Source of the DNA: Streptomyces geranii | GTDB lineage: Bacteria > Actinomycetota > Actinomycetes > Streptomycetales > Streptomycetaceae | Assembly (NCBI RefSeq): GCF_002954775.1 | Contig: NZ_PJME01000049.1 | Coordinates: 1-64,000, forward strand | Length of the DNA stretch: 64,000 nt | Direction of reading: 5' to 3' | Shown: piece by piece, positions 1 through 7,854 of the stretch | Numbering within the stretch: position 1 is the first letter of the stretch | Layout: each line of letters begins with the position of its first letter | Program-made: the position numbers and the translations under genes | Notes under the pieces: generated by a model | What the model saw: the letters and a program-made list of their open reading frames with translations, nothing else | Databases searched by the model: none | Told to the model about the DNA's origin: nothing

Positions 1-80
1 CGGCCGGGGGGGGGGGGGGGGGGGCCCCCCCCCCCGGAAGGGATGGGACGGGTAGGGGCGGCGGGGGCGAGAAAACCCCC
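1..80. repeat. Homopolymeric hairpin plus intergenic repeat copy A
   Basis: Positions 6-24 are 19 consecutive G and 25-35 are 11 consecutive C, a perfect G/C hairpin. From 36 to about 76 the sequence is the same as the reverse complement of the repeat copy near 39.74 kb (about 40 nt with no mismatch seen) and resembles 3680-3725. In the other copies this position holds a shorter hairpin of the type GGGGGC-GCAG-CCCCC, so the G/C run looks like an expanded or misread version of it. The element lies 5' of the DNA glycosylase gene and could terminate transcription coming from outside the window. Confidence 0.6.
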
Positions 81-125
81 ACGGCACCCCCACCCCACCC
101 ACCCGCGAAAAAAGAAGGAGCACCC

Positions 126-935
126 GTGCCGGAAGGGCACACGATCCACCGCCTCGCCCAGGACTACCGCACCGCGTTCCTCCGCACGCACCCCCAAGTA
201 ACCAGCCCCCAGGGCAAGTTCTCAGACGCAGCCGCCCTCCTCGACCGCGCCGAACTCACCCACACCGAAGCCCACGGCAAACACCTCTTCCTCCGCTTCC
301 GCGAATCGGACTGGATCCACATCCACCTGGGCCTCTTCGGCAAGGTCAACTTCGGCGACACCCCCGCCCCACCCCCCACCGACACGGTCCGCCTCCGCCT
401 CGCGAACGACACCGCGTACGTCGACCTCAGGGGCCCCACCACCTGCGCCCTGATCACGGACCCCGAGAAGCAGGCGATACACACCCGCCTGGGCCCGGAC
501 CCCCTGCGCGAGGACGCGACCCCCGCCACGGCCTACACCCGCATCAGCCGCAGCCGTACGACGATCGCCGCCCTCCTCATGGACCAGAAGGTCATCGCGG
601 GCGTGGGCAACGTCTACCGCGCCGAGGTCCTCTTCCGGCACGGCATCGACCCGTACCGCCCCGGCAAGGACATCACCCCCGCCGAGTGGACCGCGCTCTG
701 GACCGACCTGGTCGCCCTGATGCGCGAGGGCGTGCGCAACAACCGCATCGACACCGTCCGCCCGGAGCACACCCCGGAGGCGATGGGCCGCCCGCCGCGC
801 GTCGACGACCACGGCGGCGAGGTCTACGTCTACCGCAGGGCCAACCTGCCCTGCCACCTCTGTGGCGGCGAGATCCGCACCGCCGATCTCGCCGCCCGCA
901 ACCTCTTCTGGTGCCCGGCCTGCCAACGAAAGTGA
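126..935 (+). CDS. Fpg/Nei family DNA glycosylase/AP lyase
   Basis: A 269-residue protein of the Fpg/Nei (MutM/endonuclease VIII) base-excision repair family. It begins GTG-Pro-Glu-Gly-His, giving the N-terminal proline nucleophile and adjacent glutamate after Met removal. A helix-two-turn-helix segment (LMDQKVIAGVGNVYRAEVL, about residues 153-171) contacts the abasic DNA. The C-terminal zinc ribbon has two CxxC pairs (CHLC near 241-244 and CPAC near 263-266). The PEGHTIHR start fits the actinobacterial Nei type acting on oxidised pyrimidines better than classical Fpg. It excises damaged bases and nicks the strand by beta or beta-delta elimination. An AAAGAAGGAG ribosome site lies just before the GTG. 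Exact substrate is not readable from sequence. Confidence 0.9.
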   Translation: MPEGHTIHRLAQDYRTAFLRTHPQVTSPQGKFSDAAALLDRAELTHTEAHGKHLFLRFRESDWIHIHLGLFGKVNFGDTPAPPPTDTVRLRLANDTAYVDLRGPTTCALITDPEKQAIHTRLGPDPLREDATPATAYTRISRSRTTIAALLMDQKVIAGVGNVYRAEVLFRHGIDPYRPGKDITPAEWTALWTDLVALMREGVRNNRIDTVRPEHTPEAMGRPPRVDDHGGEVYVYRRANLPCHLCGGEIRTADLAARNLFWCPACQRK

Positions 936-976
936 CCGGGCACCGCAGGCTGCCGAATCAGAACCCGTACGACGGA

Positions 977-2251
977 TCAGAACCCGTGCGAGAGCCAGGG
1001 CGTGACCACCGACCCGAAGGCCACCGAGGCCTCGGCCAGCGCCCCCTGCCGAACCTCCCGCACCCGCCCGGCCGAAGCCAGCCCCGCCAGCGACACCCCG
1101 CCCAGATAGGCGGCCCCCAACTCCCGTACGGACAGCGCGAGATCAGCCGCGTCCTCGGTACGCACGCACACCGCACCCTTCGCATCGCCGCTCAGCCGCC
1201 AACGCCCCGAGTTCCAGGGGCAGAAGGCGTCCTCGACGTCCAACACGACGTCCACGGGCGCGAGATACGTCCGCGCCTCCAGCGCGGCTCCCAGGTCCAC
1301 CAGGCGTACGTACAGGGCGTCCCGCCGGCGCAGCCCGCACCGCCGGATGTCCGACACCAGGTGATGCCAGGGCTCGTCGACCGGCCGCCCGCGCGCGATG
1401 ATCTTCGACGTCAGGTCGAGATCGAACAGGAACCGCCACACGGCGGCGTGCGAGGCGGCGTCGAGCGCCTCCGCGTCCTCGACGACCACCGCACTGTTGG
1501 CCCCGGAGAAGTCCCAGTCGGGCTTGACCCGGTACCGGGCGTACCCCACGACCTCCGCACCCCGCTCGGCGACAACGCACTGCAGCGGCGAGGCCCCGTC
1601 CCGCTCGCTCTCCGGATCGAGCACCATCCCCGCCGCCCAGCCGGGCATCCGCGCCAGCATCCCGGGCCGCTCCGGCACCCGCCGCGCGTACACCGCCTCG
1701 CAGTCGTCCAGGGCCTCGGCCGGTACGGCGTACCGCAGCCGTACGTCATCGGTCCCGTCCGGCACGGACAGACGTACCCGGGTCGTGTCGATCTCGACGG
1801 TCAGCGACTGGGTGGCACAGCCGTACCCGAACCGTCCGTAGATGGCGGGCTCGGACGCGGTCAGCACCGCCAGGGGCTCACCCCAGCTCCGTACGTCGTC
1901 CAGCTGCCGGCGCATCATCGACTTGAGCACCCCGCGCCTGCGGTGCGTGCCGGCCACCCCGACCATGGTCACGCCCGCGGCCGGGACGGACGCTCCACCG
2001 GGTACCGTTAGCCGGAAGGTGAAGGCACCCGCACTGCCGACGCACACGTCACCGTCCCAGGCACCCACGGAACGGTCCAGCTCGGTGAGTGATTTCCACA
2101 ACTCCCGTTCCTCGGCGGACTCGGGCGTTCCACCGAAGGCGCGGAGCAGGTTGTCGTACCACTGATCCCAGTCCTCGGACCGGAGTACCCGCAGGTCGGC
2201 CGTGCTGTGGGGGGTACCGGAGGGCGTGCCGGGAGTCCTGGAGGTCGTCAT
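977..2251 (-). CDS. Eis-like GNAT N-acetyltransferase
   Basis: A 424-residue acetyltransferase of the Eis type: an N-terminal GNAT domain with an acetyl-CoA pyrophosphate-binding stretch (VTMVGVAGTHRRRGVL, about residues 90-105), a second GNAT-like region and a C-terminal SCP2-like domain. The protein ends in Phe; in mycobacterial Eis the carboxylate of a C-terminal Phe acts as catalytic base, so this ending supports the family. Eis enzymes acetylate amines, including aminoglycosides at several positions, but the natural substrate here is unknown. Only about 40 bp separate it tail-to-tail from the glycosylase gene, so the two are convergent. Confidence 0.82.
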   Translation of the reverse strand: MTTSRTPGTPSGTPHSTADLRVLRSEDWDQWYDNLLRAFGGTPESAEERELWKSLTELDRSVGAWDGDVCVGSAGAFTFRLTVPGGASVPAAGVTMVGVAGTHRRRGVLKSMMRRQLDDVRSWGEPLAVLTASEPAIYGRFGYGCATQSLTVEIDTTRVRLSVPDGTDDVRLRYAVPAEALDDCEAVYARRVPERPGMLARMPGWAAGMVLDPESERDGASPLQCVVAERGAEVVGYARYRVKPDWDFSGANSAVVVEDAEALDAASHAAVWRFLFDLDLTSKIIARGRPVDEPWHHLVSDIRRCGLRRRDALYVRLVDLGAALEARTYLAPVDVVLDVEDAFCPWNSGRWRLSGDAKGAVCVRTEDAADLALSVRELGAAYLGGVSLAGLASAGRVREVRQGALAEASVAFGSVVTPWLSHGF

Positions 2252-2398
2252 AGACCATGCCTACCAGGGCAATGCGGGACGAGCGAGGGAATTTCTCTCT
2301 CGGGGCCTCGGACCGGCTCCCGGTGGGTTTCACTGTGAAGTTGAAGCTCGGACGGGGGACAAGTGGGACCTCCCGTGCCAAGCAGCTGGTCCGATGGA

Positions 2399-2404
2399 TA
2401 GGGT
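2399..2404 (+). promoter_or_regulatory. -10 box of the SpoIIE-type phosphatase gene
   Basis: TAGGGT, nine bases before ATG 2414. No convincing -35 hexamer is seen. The spacing implies a transcript starting within a few bases of the start codon. The same TAGGGT with nine intervening bases occurs before GTG 5665, and TAGGGT also occurs before clpP1. Confidence 0.45.
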
Positions 2405-2413
2405 CCCGAACTA

Positions 2414-3592
2414 ATGGCAGCAGGACGAGAGCGGCGCGCGGAGGCCGAGACGTTCACGGCCCGGTTGAAGAAGCAGGTTCACCGGGTCCGCACCGGCGTG
2501 CGCAGATCCGCCGTGGACTACTTCCGGGGCGACGGATCGGACTGGATCGCGCTCGCGGGCCTGCTCATCACGATCCCGCTCATCGCCACCATGACCCTCG
2601 CCAACTCGGTGTGGTGCTCACCTGCCCTGCTGGTCCTCCCGATCGTCGCGGGCGGCCTCCTGCTCCGCCCGGCCAGCCTGCTGGGCCTGTACGCGGCGGC
2701 GGCGTCGGCCCTGATCGTGGAGTCGGTGAAGCTGGGCCCGTACACGGAGGGCCCGAGCAGGGTCACTCCCGGCGTCGTCCTCGTCGTGGCGGCATGCGGC
2801 TTCTTCGGCCTGTTGATCGCCCAGTTCCGCAGCCGGGTGGGCGTCCCCTGGCGCCGAGGCGGCACGATGCTCTTCGACCTGCGTGAACGCATCCGCGTCC
2901 AGAGCAAGTTGCCGCAGCTGCCGCAGGGCTGGCACCGGGAGATGGCGCTGCGCCCGGCGGGCGGCCAGTCGTTCTCGGGCGACTTCGTGGTGGCGGCCCG
3001 GACGAACGGGGGCCGCACGATGGAGGTCGTCCTGACGGACGTGTCGGGCAAGGGCATGGACGCGGGCTCAAGAGCCCTGCTCCTGTCCGGAGCCTTCGGC
3101 GGCCTCCTCGGCTCCCTCCCGCCCCACGCATTCCTCCCGGCGGCGAACGGCTACCTCCTCCGCCAGGACTGGGACGAGGGTTTCGCGACCTCGATCCACC
3201 TCGTCCTGGACCTGGACTCGGGCGACTACGAACTCTTCTCCGCGGGCCACCCGCCGGGCCTGCAGCTCAGCGCGGGCACCGGCCGCTGGGAGGAAAAGGC
3301 CGCGGAGGGACCGCTGTTGGGCGTGTACGACGGCGCCCAGTTCGACCCGGTCAAGGGATCGTTGCGGCCCGGAGACGTACTGATGCTCTTCACGGACGGC
3401 CTGGTGGAAACCTCCGACCGGGACATCGTCGAGGGCATCGACCGCCTGACCGGCGAAGCGGACCGCTATGTGGCCGGAGGTTTCCACGGCGCGGCCTGGC
3501 ATCTGATCGAGGCGGTGGCGAAGGACGTGAACGACGACCGGGCCCTCCTGCTGATCTGCAGAGAGGGCCCCACGGCGCAGGCGACGATCTGA
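2414..3592 (+). CDS. Membrane-bound SpoIIE/PP2C-type protein phosphatase
   Basis: A 392-residue protein with three or four predicted membrane segments in residues 40-140 (DWIALAGLLITIPLIATM, then further Leu/Ala/Val-rich stretches), a short linker and a SpoIIE-type PP2C domain (about 170-385). Metal-binding signatures include SGDFVV near 192-197, a VLTDVSGKGMDAG stretch, and GDVLMLFTDGLVE late in the domain. Such phosphatases dephosphorylate Ser/Thr proteins, often anti-sigma antagonists, or act in stress and development signalling. A TAGGGT hexamer at 2399-2404 sits nine bases before the ATG, so the transcript probably has almost no leader, and no Shine-Dalgarno sequence is visible. No partner anti-sigma factor lies nearby. 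Confidence 0.85.
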   Translation: MAAGRERRAEAETFTARLKKQVHRVRTGVRRSAVDYFRGDGSDWIALAGLLITIPLIATMTLANSVWCSPALLVLPIVAGGLLLRPASLLGLYAAAASALIVESVKLGPYTEGPSRVTPGVVLVVAACGFFGLLIAQFRSRVGVPWRRGGTMLFDLRERIRVQSKLPQLPQGWHREMALRPAGGQSFSGDFVVAARTNGGRTMEVVLTDVSGKGMDAGSRALLLSGAFGGLLGSLPPHAFLPAANGYLLRQDWDEGFATSIHLVLDLDSGDYELFSAGHPPGLQLSAGTGRWEEKAAEGPLLGVYDGAQFDPVKGSLRPGDVLMLFTDGLVETSDRDIVEGIDRLTGEADRYVAGGFHGAAWHLIEAVAKDVNDDRALLLICREGPTAQATI

Positions 3593-3601
3593 CGGAACTT
3601 T

Positions 3602-4834
3602 TCAGCGCCGGTCGGCACCACTCAGCCCGTCCGGCGTTTGAGGACGAGCGCTTTCAGCGCGATACGGGGGTTCGGGGGCGGAGCCCCCGAGGACGGGAAG
3701 GGCAGGGGCGGCGGGGGCGAAGAAAATGGGCACCCACCCCGCAGCCAACGGCCCCAGAACCGCCAGCACCAACACATACCCCGCGATGAACGGCGACAGC
3801 CGCTCGTCCAGCCCCGCCCCGGCAGCCATCGTCGCCAGGATCAGAGCGAACTCCCCTCGCGCCAGCAGCGTGGTGGAGATCACCGAAGCACCCCGTGGAC
3901 CAAACCCGTAGATCCGCGCGGCCCCCACCCCGGCCAGGACGTTCATCACCATCGTCACGGCGACAGCCGCCAGCACCGGCCACACCACCACCGGCAGATC
4001 CCCGGGATCGATCGACAGCCCGAACGCGAAGAAGAACATCGCCCCGAACGCGTCCCGCAACGGATGCACCAGCTTCCGTATCCGCTCTCCCGAAGCCGTG
4101 CTCCCCAGCATCAGCCCCACCATGAACGCCCCGATCGCGTCCGCGACCCCGAACCACTCGGACACCCCGGCGACGAACACGGCCGCGCCCAGGAACGAGA
4201 TCACCAGCAACTCGTCGTCCTCGACGGCGAACAGCCGCCCCACGACCCGCGTACCGAATCGCGCCGCGAGCGCCAGCAGCAACAGGAACCCGAAGGCCTT
4301 GCCGCCGTCGAGAACCGCGGCCCCCAGGGAGTCCGCCCCGGACAACACGGGCTGCAGCGCGGCGAGATAGAGCGCGAGGAACACGTCCTCGACGACGATG
4401 ATCCCGAGGATCGGCTTGGCCTCCGGGCTGCCCAGCCGTCCGGTGTCGACCAGCACCTTCGTGACGATGGCGGAGGACGAGATGCCCAGTACCCCGGCGA
4501 GGACCAGCGCTTCGGAGGTGCCCCATCCGAGGGCGAATCCGAAGCCCAGGCCGGCGCCGACGTTCAGCGCGAGATACGTGCCCCCGGCCAGCGCCATCCG
4601 CCGGCCGCCCGCCTTGAGGTCGTCCAGGTGGAATTCGAGGCCGAGGTAGAAGAGCAGCAGGACGAGCCCGAGCGCCGAGAGCATCTCCATGTCGTGCGGG
4701 TCCGAGACGAGCACGATGCCGGGGGTGTGCGGGCCGAGGAGTATCCCGGCGAGGATGAAGAGGGGGATGGTCGGGAGCCCGATCCGGCTGCCGAGCCGGG
4801 CGAGGACGGCGGCGGCGAGAAAAGCGCCGCCCAT
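3602..4834 (-). CDS. CPA2-family cation:proton antiporter
   Basis: A polytopic membrane protein (410 residues from this ATG) of the KefB/NhaS Na+/H+ exchanger type, with about twelve hydrophobic helices and no C-terminal TrkA-N domain. GLEFHLDDL and GAFMVGLMLG are typical of the family. It exchanges Na+ or K+ for protons across the plasma membrane. Homology to the usual family N terminus starts about nine residues before this ATG, and a perfect AGGAGG (4874-4869, reverse strand) lies seven bases before an in-frame ATC at 4861-4859, so initiation may be at that rare codon. The last roughly 38 residues, rich in Pro and Ala, are encoded by intergenic repeat sequence and are probably not a conserved part. 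Confidence 0.85.
   Translation of the reverse strand: MGGAFLAAAVLARLGSRIGLPTIPLFILAGILLGPHTPGIVLVSDPHDMEMLSALGLVLLLFYLGLEFHLDDLKAGGRRMALAGGTYLALNVGAGLGFGFALGWGTSEALVLAGVLGISSSAIVTKVLVDTGRLGSPEAKPILGIIVVEDVFLALYLAALQPVLSGADSLGAAVLDGGKAFGFLLLLALAARFGTRVVGRLFAVEDDELLVISFLGAAVFVAGVSEWFGVADAIGAFMVGLMLGSTASGERIRKLVHPLRDAFGAMFFFAFGLSIDPGDLPVVVWPVLAAVAVTMVMNVLAGVGAARIYGFGPRGASVISTTLLARGEFALILATMAAGAGLDERLSPFIAGYVLVLAVLGPLAAGWVPIFFAPAAPALPVLGGSAPEPPYRAESARPQTPDGLSGADRR
3622..3727. repeat. Intergenic repeat copy B inside the antiporter 3' end
   Basis: A CAGCCCGTCCGGCGTTTGAG module, a GGGGGCGGAGCCCCC hairpin and a GGGGCGGCGGGGGCGA module. The same three modules, inverted, occur at about 39733-39890, and the last ones at 36-76. 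The copy lies within the last 126 bases of the antiporter frame and supplies its tail. Elements of this kind are common between Streptomyces genes. The hairpin could act as a terminator for the convergent genes. Confidence 0.7.
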
Positions 4835-4858
4835 GGCGATGAGAGTGTCCGCGTGACC

Positions 4859-4976
4859 GATGAGCCTGCCTCCTGAGTCAAGAGAGCGTCAAGAAAACGT
4901 CAATACTTACTTTACCAAACTATCCTCGGCCCTCGCCCGGACCGCCCGGATCACTCGGACCCCACAGACTGGCCGG
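4859..4976. promoter_or_regulatory. Divergent control region with three 11-bp GTCAA repeats
   Basis: The 118 bases between the antiporter and the HD gene are unusually A/T-rich for this genome (about 4880-4920). GTCAA occurs at 4877-4881, 4888-4892 and 4899-4903, exactly 11 bp apart (TTGAC on the antiporter strand). Direct repeats of one helical turn are typical binding sites of OmpR-family response regulators; the Streptomyces PhoP box also uses 11-nt units, but the bases here do not match GTTCACC well. The repeats sit immediately upstream of the antiporter ribosome site. Confidence 0.5.
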
Positions 4977-5441
4977 ATGACGAACAACCCAACCCCCCTG
5001 ACCCTGGCCGAAGTAGAGGCCGCGGCCCGGGCCGCACACGCCACGCAGACGGACAAGGCGGGCCGCCCCTACGCGGAGCACCTCCAGGCGGTCGCCGAGG
5101 GCGTACGCGCGCGTGGCGGCGACGAGGAACAGATCGCGGCGGCCTGGCTGCACGACGCCGTGGAGGACGACGCGCTCTCCGCGGACTGGCTGGAGGAGGC
5201 CGCGTTGTCCCGCCGCACGAAGGACATCGTGCTGGCCGTCACCAAGCGTGCGGGGGAGCCCCCGGAGGCGTACGCGCGGCGCGTCCTGGACACCCCGGGC
5301 GCACTCCTGGTCAAGGAGGCGGACCTCGCGCACAACGCGAACCCCGCCCGCCTGGCGGCACTTGACGCCCCGACCCGCGCCCGCCTCACCGAGAAGTACG
5401 CCAAAATGCGCGCACTGCTGGGACTTCATGGCACTTCATGA
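4977..5441 (+). CDS. HD-domain phosphohydrolase (SpoT/MESH-like)
   Basis: A 154-residue protein from ATG 4977 carrying an HD metal-dependent phosphohydrolase domain: YAEHLQ (first His), AAWLHDAVED (the HD pair) and VKEADLAHN (last Asp). The arrangement matches the hydrolase half of RelA/SpoT and the small MESH-like enzymes, so it may hydrolyse ppGpp-like nucleotides, but the substrate is inferred. An in-frame upstream start at 4860 would add 39 poorly conserved residues and run through the divergent promoter region, so I prefer 4977. The stop codon lies inside a tandem array of 10-bp repeats. Confidence 0.72.
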   Translation: MTNNPTPLTLAEVEAAARAAHATQTDKAGRPYAEHLQAVAEGVRARGGDEEQIAAAWLHDAVEDDALSADWLEEAALSRRTKDIVLAVTKRAGEPPEAYARRVLDTPGALLVKEADLAHNANPARLAALDAPTRARLTEKYAKMRALLGLHGTS

Positions 5442-5460
5442 GACTTCATGAAGCTTCAGA
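5421..5460. repeat. Four tandem 10-bp repeats across a stop codon
   Basis: GGACTTCATG, GCACTTCATG, AGACTTCATG and AAGCTTCAGA lie head to tail at 5421-5460. The HD gene ends (TGA 5439-5441) between the second and third unit. Each unit shares the CTTCA core. Confidence 0.75.
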
Positions 5461-5655
5461 GGGGGAGAAGTCGGTCTAATTACCCATAAAGAACGGATTC
5501 ATGTGCCGTGGGTTCGTCTGTGCGGACAAATCAATCCGGTGGGGCCGATGATGCGTCACCGGCCGCATACGGTGGCCCGGTTGGTGGCACGATGGATCTG
5601 GCGGGGGTGCGAGGGAACGCATCCCTGGGCCGGTAGAGCGGACCGACCGTAGGGT

Positions 5656-5859
5656 GTGATCAGTGTGGCCATTTCGTTGTCAGTGGTGCTGATGTTGGGA
5701 ATCATCCTGGTGGTGCTGATCCGCGGAGGCACGATCAAGGCGGGCCCGGCGGTCGTCGCCATCCTCTTCGGCTTCTTCCTCGCCTCCACCGGCATGGCCG
5801 ACGACATCCAACGATTCCTGAACTCGATAGCCGACACGATCAACGAGATCCAGTTCTGA
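5656..5859 (+). CDS. Small hydrophobic membrane protein (function unknown)
   Basis: A 67-residue protein, or 64 if it begins at GTG 5665. It has two membrane helices: an N-terminal LSVVLMLGIILVVLI stretch, and GPAVVAILFGFFLAST after a short basic turn. The amphipathic tail (DDIQRFLNSIADTINEIQF) looks cytoplasmic or periplasmic. I do not recognise a named family. TAGGGT at 5650-5655 is a plausible -10 box; with nine bases to GTG 5665 it would give a nearly leaderless mRNA, which argues for the shorter start. A strong hairpin follows the gene. The 214-bp region before it contains A/T-rich patches (5475-5500) but nothing else I can name. Confidence 0.65.
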   Translation: MISVAISLSVVLMLGIILVVLIRGGTIKAGPAVVAILFGFFLASTGMADDIQRFLNSIADTINEIQF

Positions 5860-5878
5860 CCGCCGTGGGGAAACGCGA

Positions 5879-5907
5879 TCGGCCCGGTTCCAGGGGAACC
5901 GGGCCGA
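5879..5907. terminator. Bidirectional terminator hairpin
   Basis: A 13-bp perfect stem (5879-5891 with 5895-5907) and three-base loop between the convergent small membrane protein gene and tRNA-Gly. No T run follows, as usual in high-GC actinomycetes. Confidence 0.7.
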
Positions 5908-5918
5908 CGGCGAGAGAG

Positions 5919-5989
5919 AGCGGGCGACGGGAATCGAACCCGCGTAGCTAGTTTGGAAGACTAGGGCTCTACCATTGAGCTACGCCCGC
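5919..5989 (-). tRNA. tRNA-Gly (anticodon TCC)
   Basis: 71 nt on the reverse strand. Acceptor stem GCGGGCG pairs with CGCCCGC, the anticodon stem is CTAGT/ACTAG with a CTTCCAA loop, the T arm carries GGTTCGATTCC, and the discriminator base is T. CCA is not encoded. It reads GGA and GGG codons. It is divergent from tRNA-Pro. Confidence 0.95.
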
Positions 5990-6129
5990 ACACGCGCGCC
6001 GCAGGTCAGCAGACCGCGGCACAGAGAGCATCGTAGCGGTTCGCGGCCCTTCGACGCACACTCGGTTCCCAGTCGTGAAATGCGGCAACCCCATGGCCTG
6101 CGGGCATGTACCCTACGTGTCGCACCAGA

Positions 6130-6206
6130 CGGGGTGTGGCGCAGCTTGGTAGCGCGTCCGCTTTGGGAGCGGAAGGCCGTGGGTTCAAATCCCGCCACCC
6201 CGACCA
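6130..6206 (+). tRNA. tRNA-Pro (anticodon TGG), CCA encoded
   Basis: The acceptor stem CGGGGTG (6130-6136) pairs with CACCCCG (6196-6202), with A73 at 6203 and a genome-encoded CCA at 6204-6206. The anticodon stem TCCGC/GCGGA encloses loop TTTGGGA, giving TGG. The T loop is GGTTCAAATCC. TACCCT at 6109-6114 is a possible -10 box. The self-complementary TGCCGGAC/GTCCGGCA at 6209-6224 could end the transcript. Confidence 0.95.
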
Positions 6207-6234
6207 CCTGCCGGACGTCCGGCAAGATCACCTT

Positions 6235-6263
6235 TTGGGGCGTGTCCCCCCTGCGGCTAGTAT
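6235..6263 (+). promoter_or_regulatory. Candidate tig promoter
   Basis: TTGGGG (6235-6240), a 17-base spacer and TAGTAT (6258-6263) form a sigma-70/HrdB-like promoter about 155 bases before the tig start. The rest of the gap up to 6426 would be a 5' untranslated region. Confidence 0.55.
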
Positions 6264-6426
6264 GCAAACTGCGCGCCCGTGTGTCTGCGTTGTTACGTCT
6301 CTCAAGGGCCGCTAAATCCGCTGAGGCTCGGCCGACCCGGCAGACGCCGTCGGCAGAGGACAGCAGCAGTACCTCAGCAGAAATCTCAGCGAACCCCCAG
6401 AAGTCAGCCCCCAAGGAGACCGAACC

Positions 6427-7821
6427 GTGAAGAGCGCCGTGGAGACCCTGAACCCGACTCGGGTTCGGCTCAGCATCGAGGTGCCCTTCGAGGAGCTCAA
6501 GGACAGCCTCGACGCGGCGTACAAGAAGATCAACCAGCAGGTCACGGTGAAGGGCTTCCGGAAGGGCAAGATCCCGGCGCGCGTCATCGACCAGCGGTTC
6601 GGCCGCGGTGCGGTCCTGGAGGAGGCGGTCAACGACGCGCTCCCGAAGTTCTACACCGACGCGGTCAACGAGGCCGAGCTGAACGTCCTGGGCCAGCCCG
6701 AGGTCGACATCACGGAGCTGAAGGACGGCGAGACGCTGAACTTCACCGCCGAGGTCGACGTCCGCCCGACCATCGAGATCCCGGACTACTCCGGCATCGA
6801 GGTCGAGGTCGACGCGATCGAGGTCACCGAGGAGGACATCGACAAGTCGGTCGAGCAGCTCCGTGAGCGCTTCGCCTCGACCTCCCCGGTCGAGCGGGCC
6901 GCCGAGGACGGCGACGTCGTCACGCTCGACCTGGAGGCCAAGGTCGACGGCGAGGTGCTGGAGGACGGCGTCGCGAGCGGCGTCTCCTACACCATCGGCT
7001 CCGGCGAGCTGCTGGAGGGCGTCGACGCCGCGGTGACGGGCGTGGAGGCCGGTGGCGAGGCCACCTTCACCTCCGAGCTGAAGGGCGGCTCGGCGGCCGG
7101 CAAGGAGGCCGAGGTCACCGTCAAGGTCACCCAGGTCGCCGCCCGCGAACTGCCTGCCCTGGACGACGAGTTCGCCCAGCTCGCCTCCGAGTTCGACACC
7201 CTGGAGGAGCTGCGGGCGGACAGCCGCAAGCGCCTCGAGAACATGAAGCAGTACGACCAGGCCACGCAGGCCCAGGAGCGAGTCCTGGAGAAGCTGCTCG
7301 AACTGGTCGAGGTGCCCGTCCCCGAGAAGCTCCTTGAGGACGAGATCAACACCCGCAAGCACAACCTGGAGCACCACCAGCTCGGCCAGATGGGCCTCGA
7401 CCTCGAGAAGTACCTGGAGATCCAGGGCAAGACGGCCGAGGAGTTCGACACCGAGACCAAGGAAGCCGCGGTCAAGGGCATCAAGACCCAGTTCGTCCTG
7501 GACGAGCTGGTCAACAAGGAGAAGCTGAACGTCAACCAGGAGGAGCTCACCGAGCACCTCATGCGCCGCGCGGCCTCCTCCGGCATGTCCCCCGACCAGT
7601 TCGCCCAGGCGGTCGTCGAGGGCGGCCAGGTCCCGATGCTGGTCGGCGAGGTGGCCCGAGGCAAGGCCCTGGCGGTAGTCGTCGAGGCGGCCACGGTCAA
7701 GGACACCAACGGCGAGATCATCGACCTCGACGACGAGGAAGAGGACGAGACCACGGAGCCCACCTCCGAGGAGACCCCGGCCGTAGAGGCCGAGTCCACC
7801 GAGGACAAGCCCGAGGCCTGA
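6427..7821 (+). CDS. tig: Trigger factor, ribosome-associated chaperone
   Basis: A 464-residue trigger factor. It binds the ribosome exit tunnel through the signature GFRKGKIP (residues 43-50) in the N-terminal domain, carries an FKBP-like prolyl isomerase domain (about 150-240, with EDGDVVTLDLEAKVDG), and has the helical chaperone cradle to about 430. The C terminus is a highly acidic, probably disordered tail (DDEEEDETTEPTSEE), longer than in E. coli and typical of actinobacteria. The GTG start follows an AAGGAG-type site. It heads the tig-clpP1-clpP2-clpX protein-quality neighbourhood, although a terminator and a 450-bp gap separate it from clpP1. Confidence 0.97.
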   Translation: MKSAVETLNPTRVRLSIEVPFEELKDSLDAAYKKINQQVTVKGFRKGKIPARVIDQRFGRGAVLEEAVNDALPKFYTDAVNEAELNVLGQPEVDITELKDGETLNFTAEVDVRPTIEIPDYSGIEVEVDAIEVTEEDIDKSVEQLRERFASTSPVERAAEDGDVVTLDLEAKVDGEVLEDGVASGVSYTIGSGELLEGVDAAVTGVEAGGEATFTSELKGGSAAGKEAEVTVKVTQVAARELPALDDEFAQLASEFDTLEELRADSRKRLENMKQYDQATQAQERVLEKLLELVEVPVPEKLLEDEINTRKHNLEHHQLGQMGLDLEKYLEIQGKTAEEFDTETKEAAVKGIKTQFVLDELVNKEKLNVNQEELTEHLMRRAASSGMSPDQFAQAVVEGGQVPMLVGEVARGKALAVVVEAATVKDTNGEIIDLDDEEEDETTEPTSEETPAVEAESTEDKPEA

Positions 7822-7854
7822 CACCACCAGCACCTCTGAAGCACGTACGACGAC

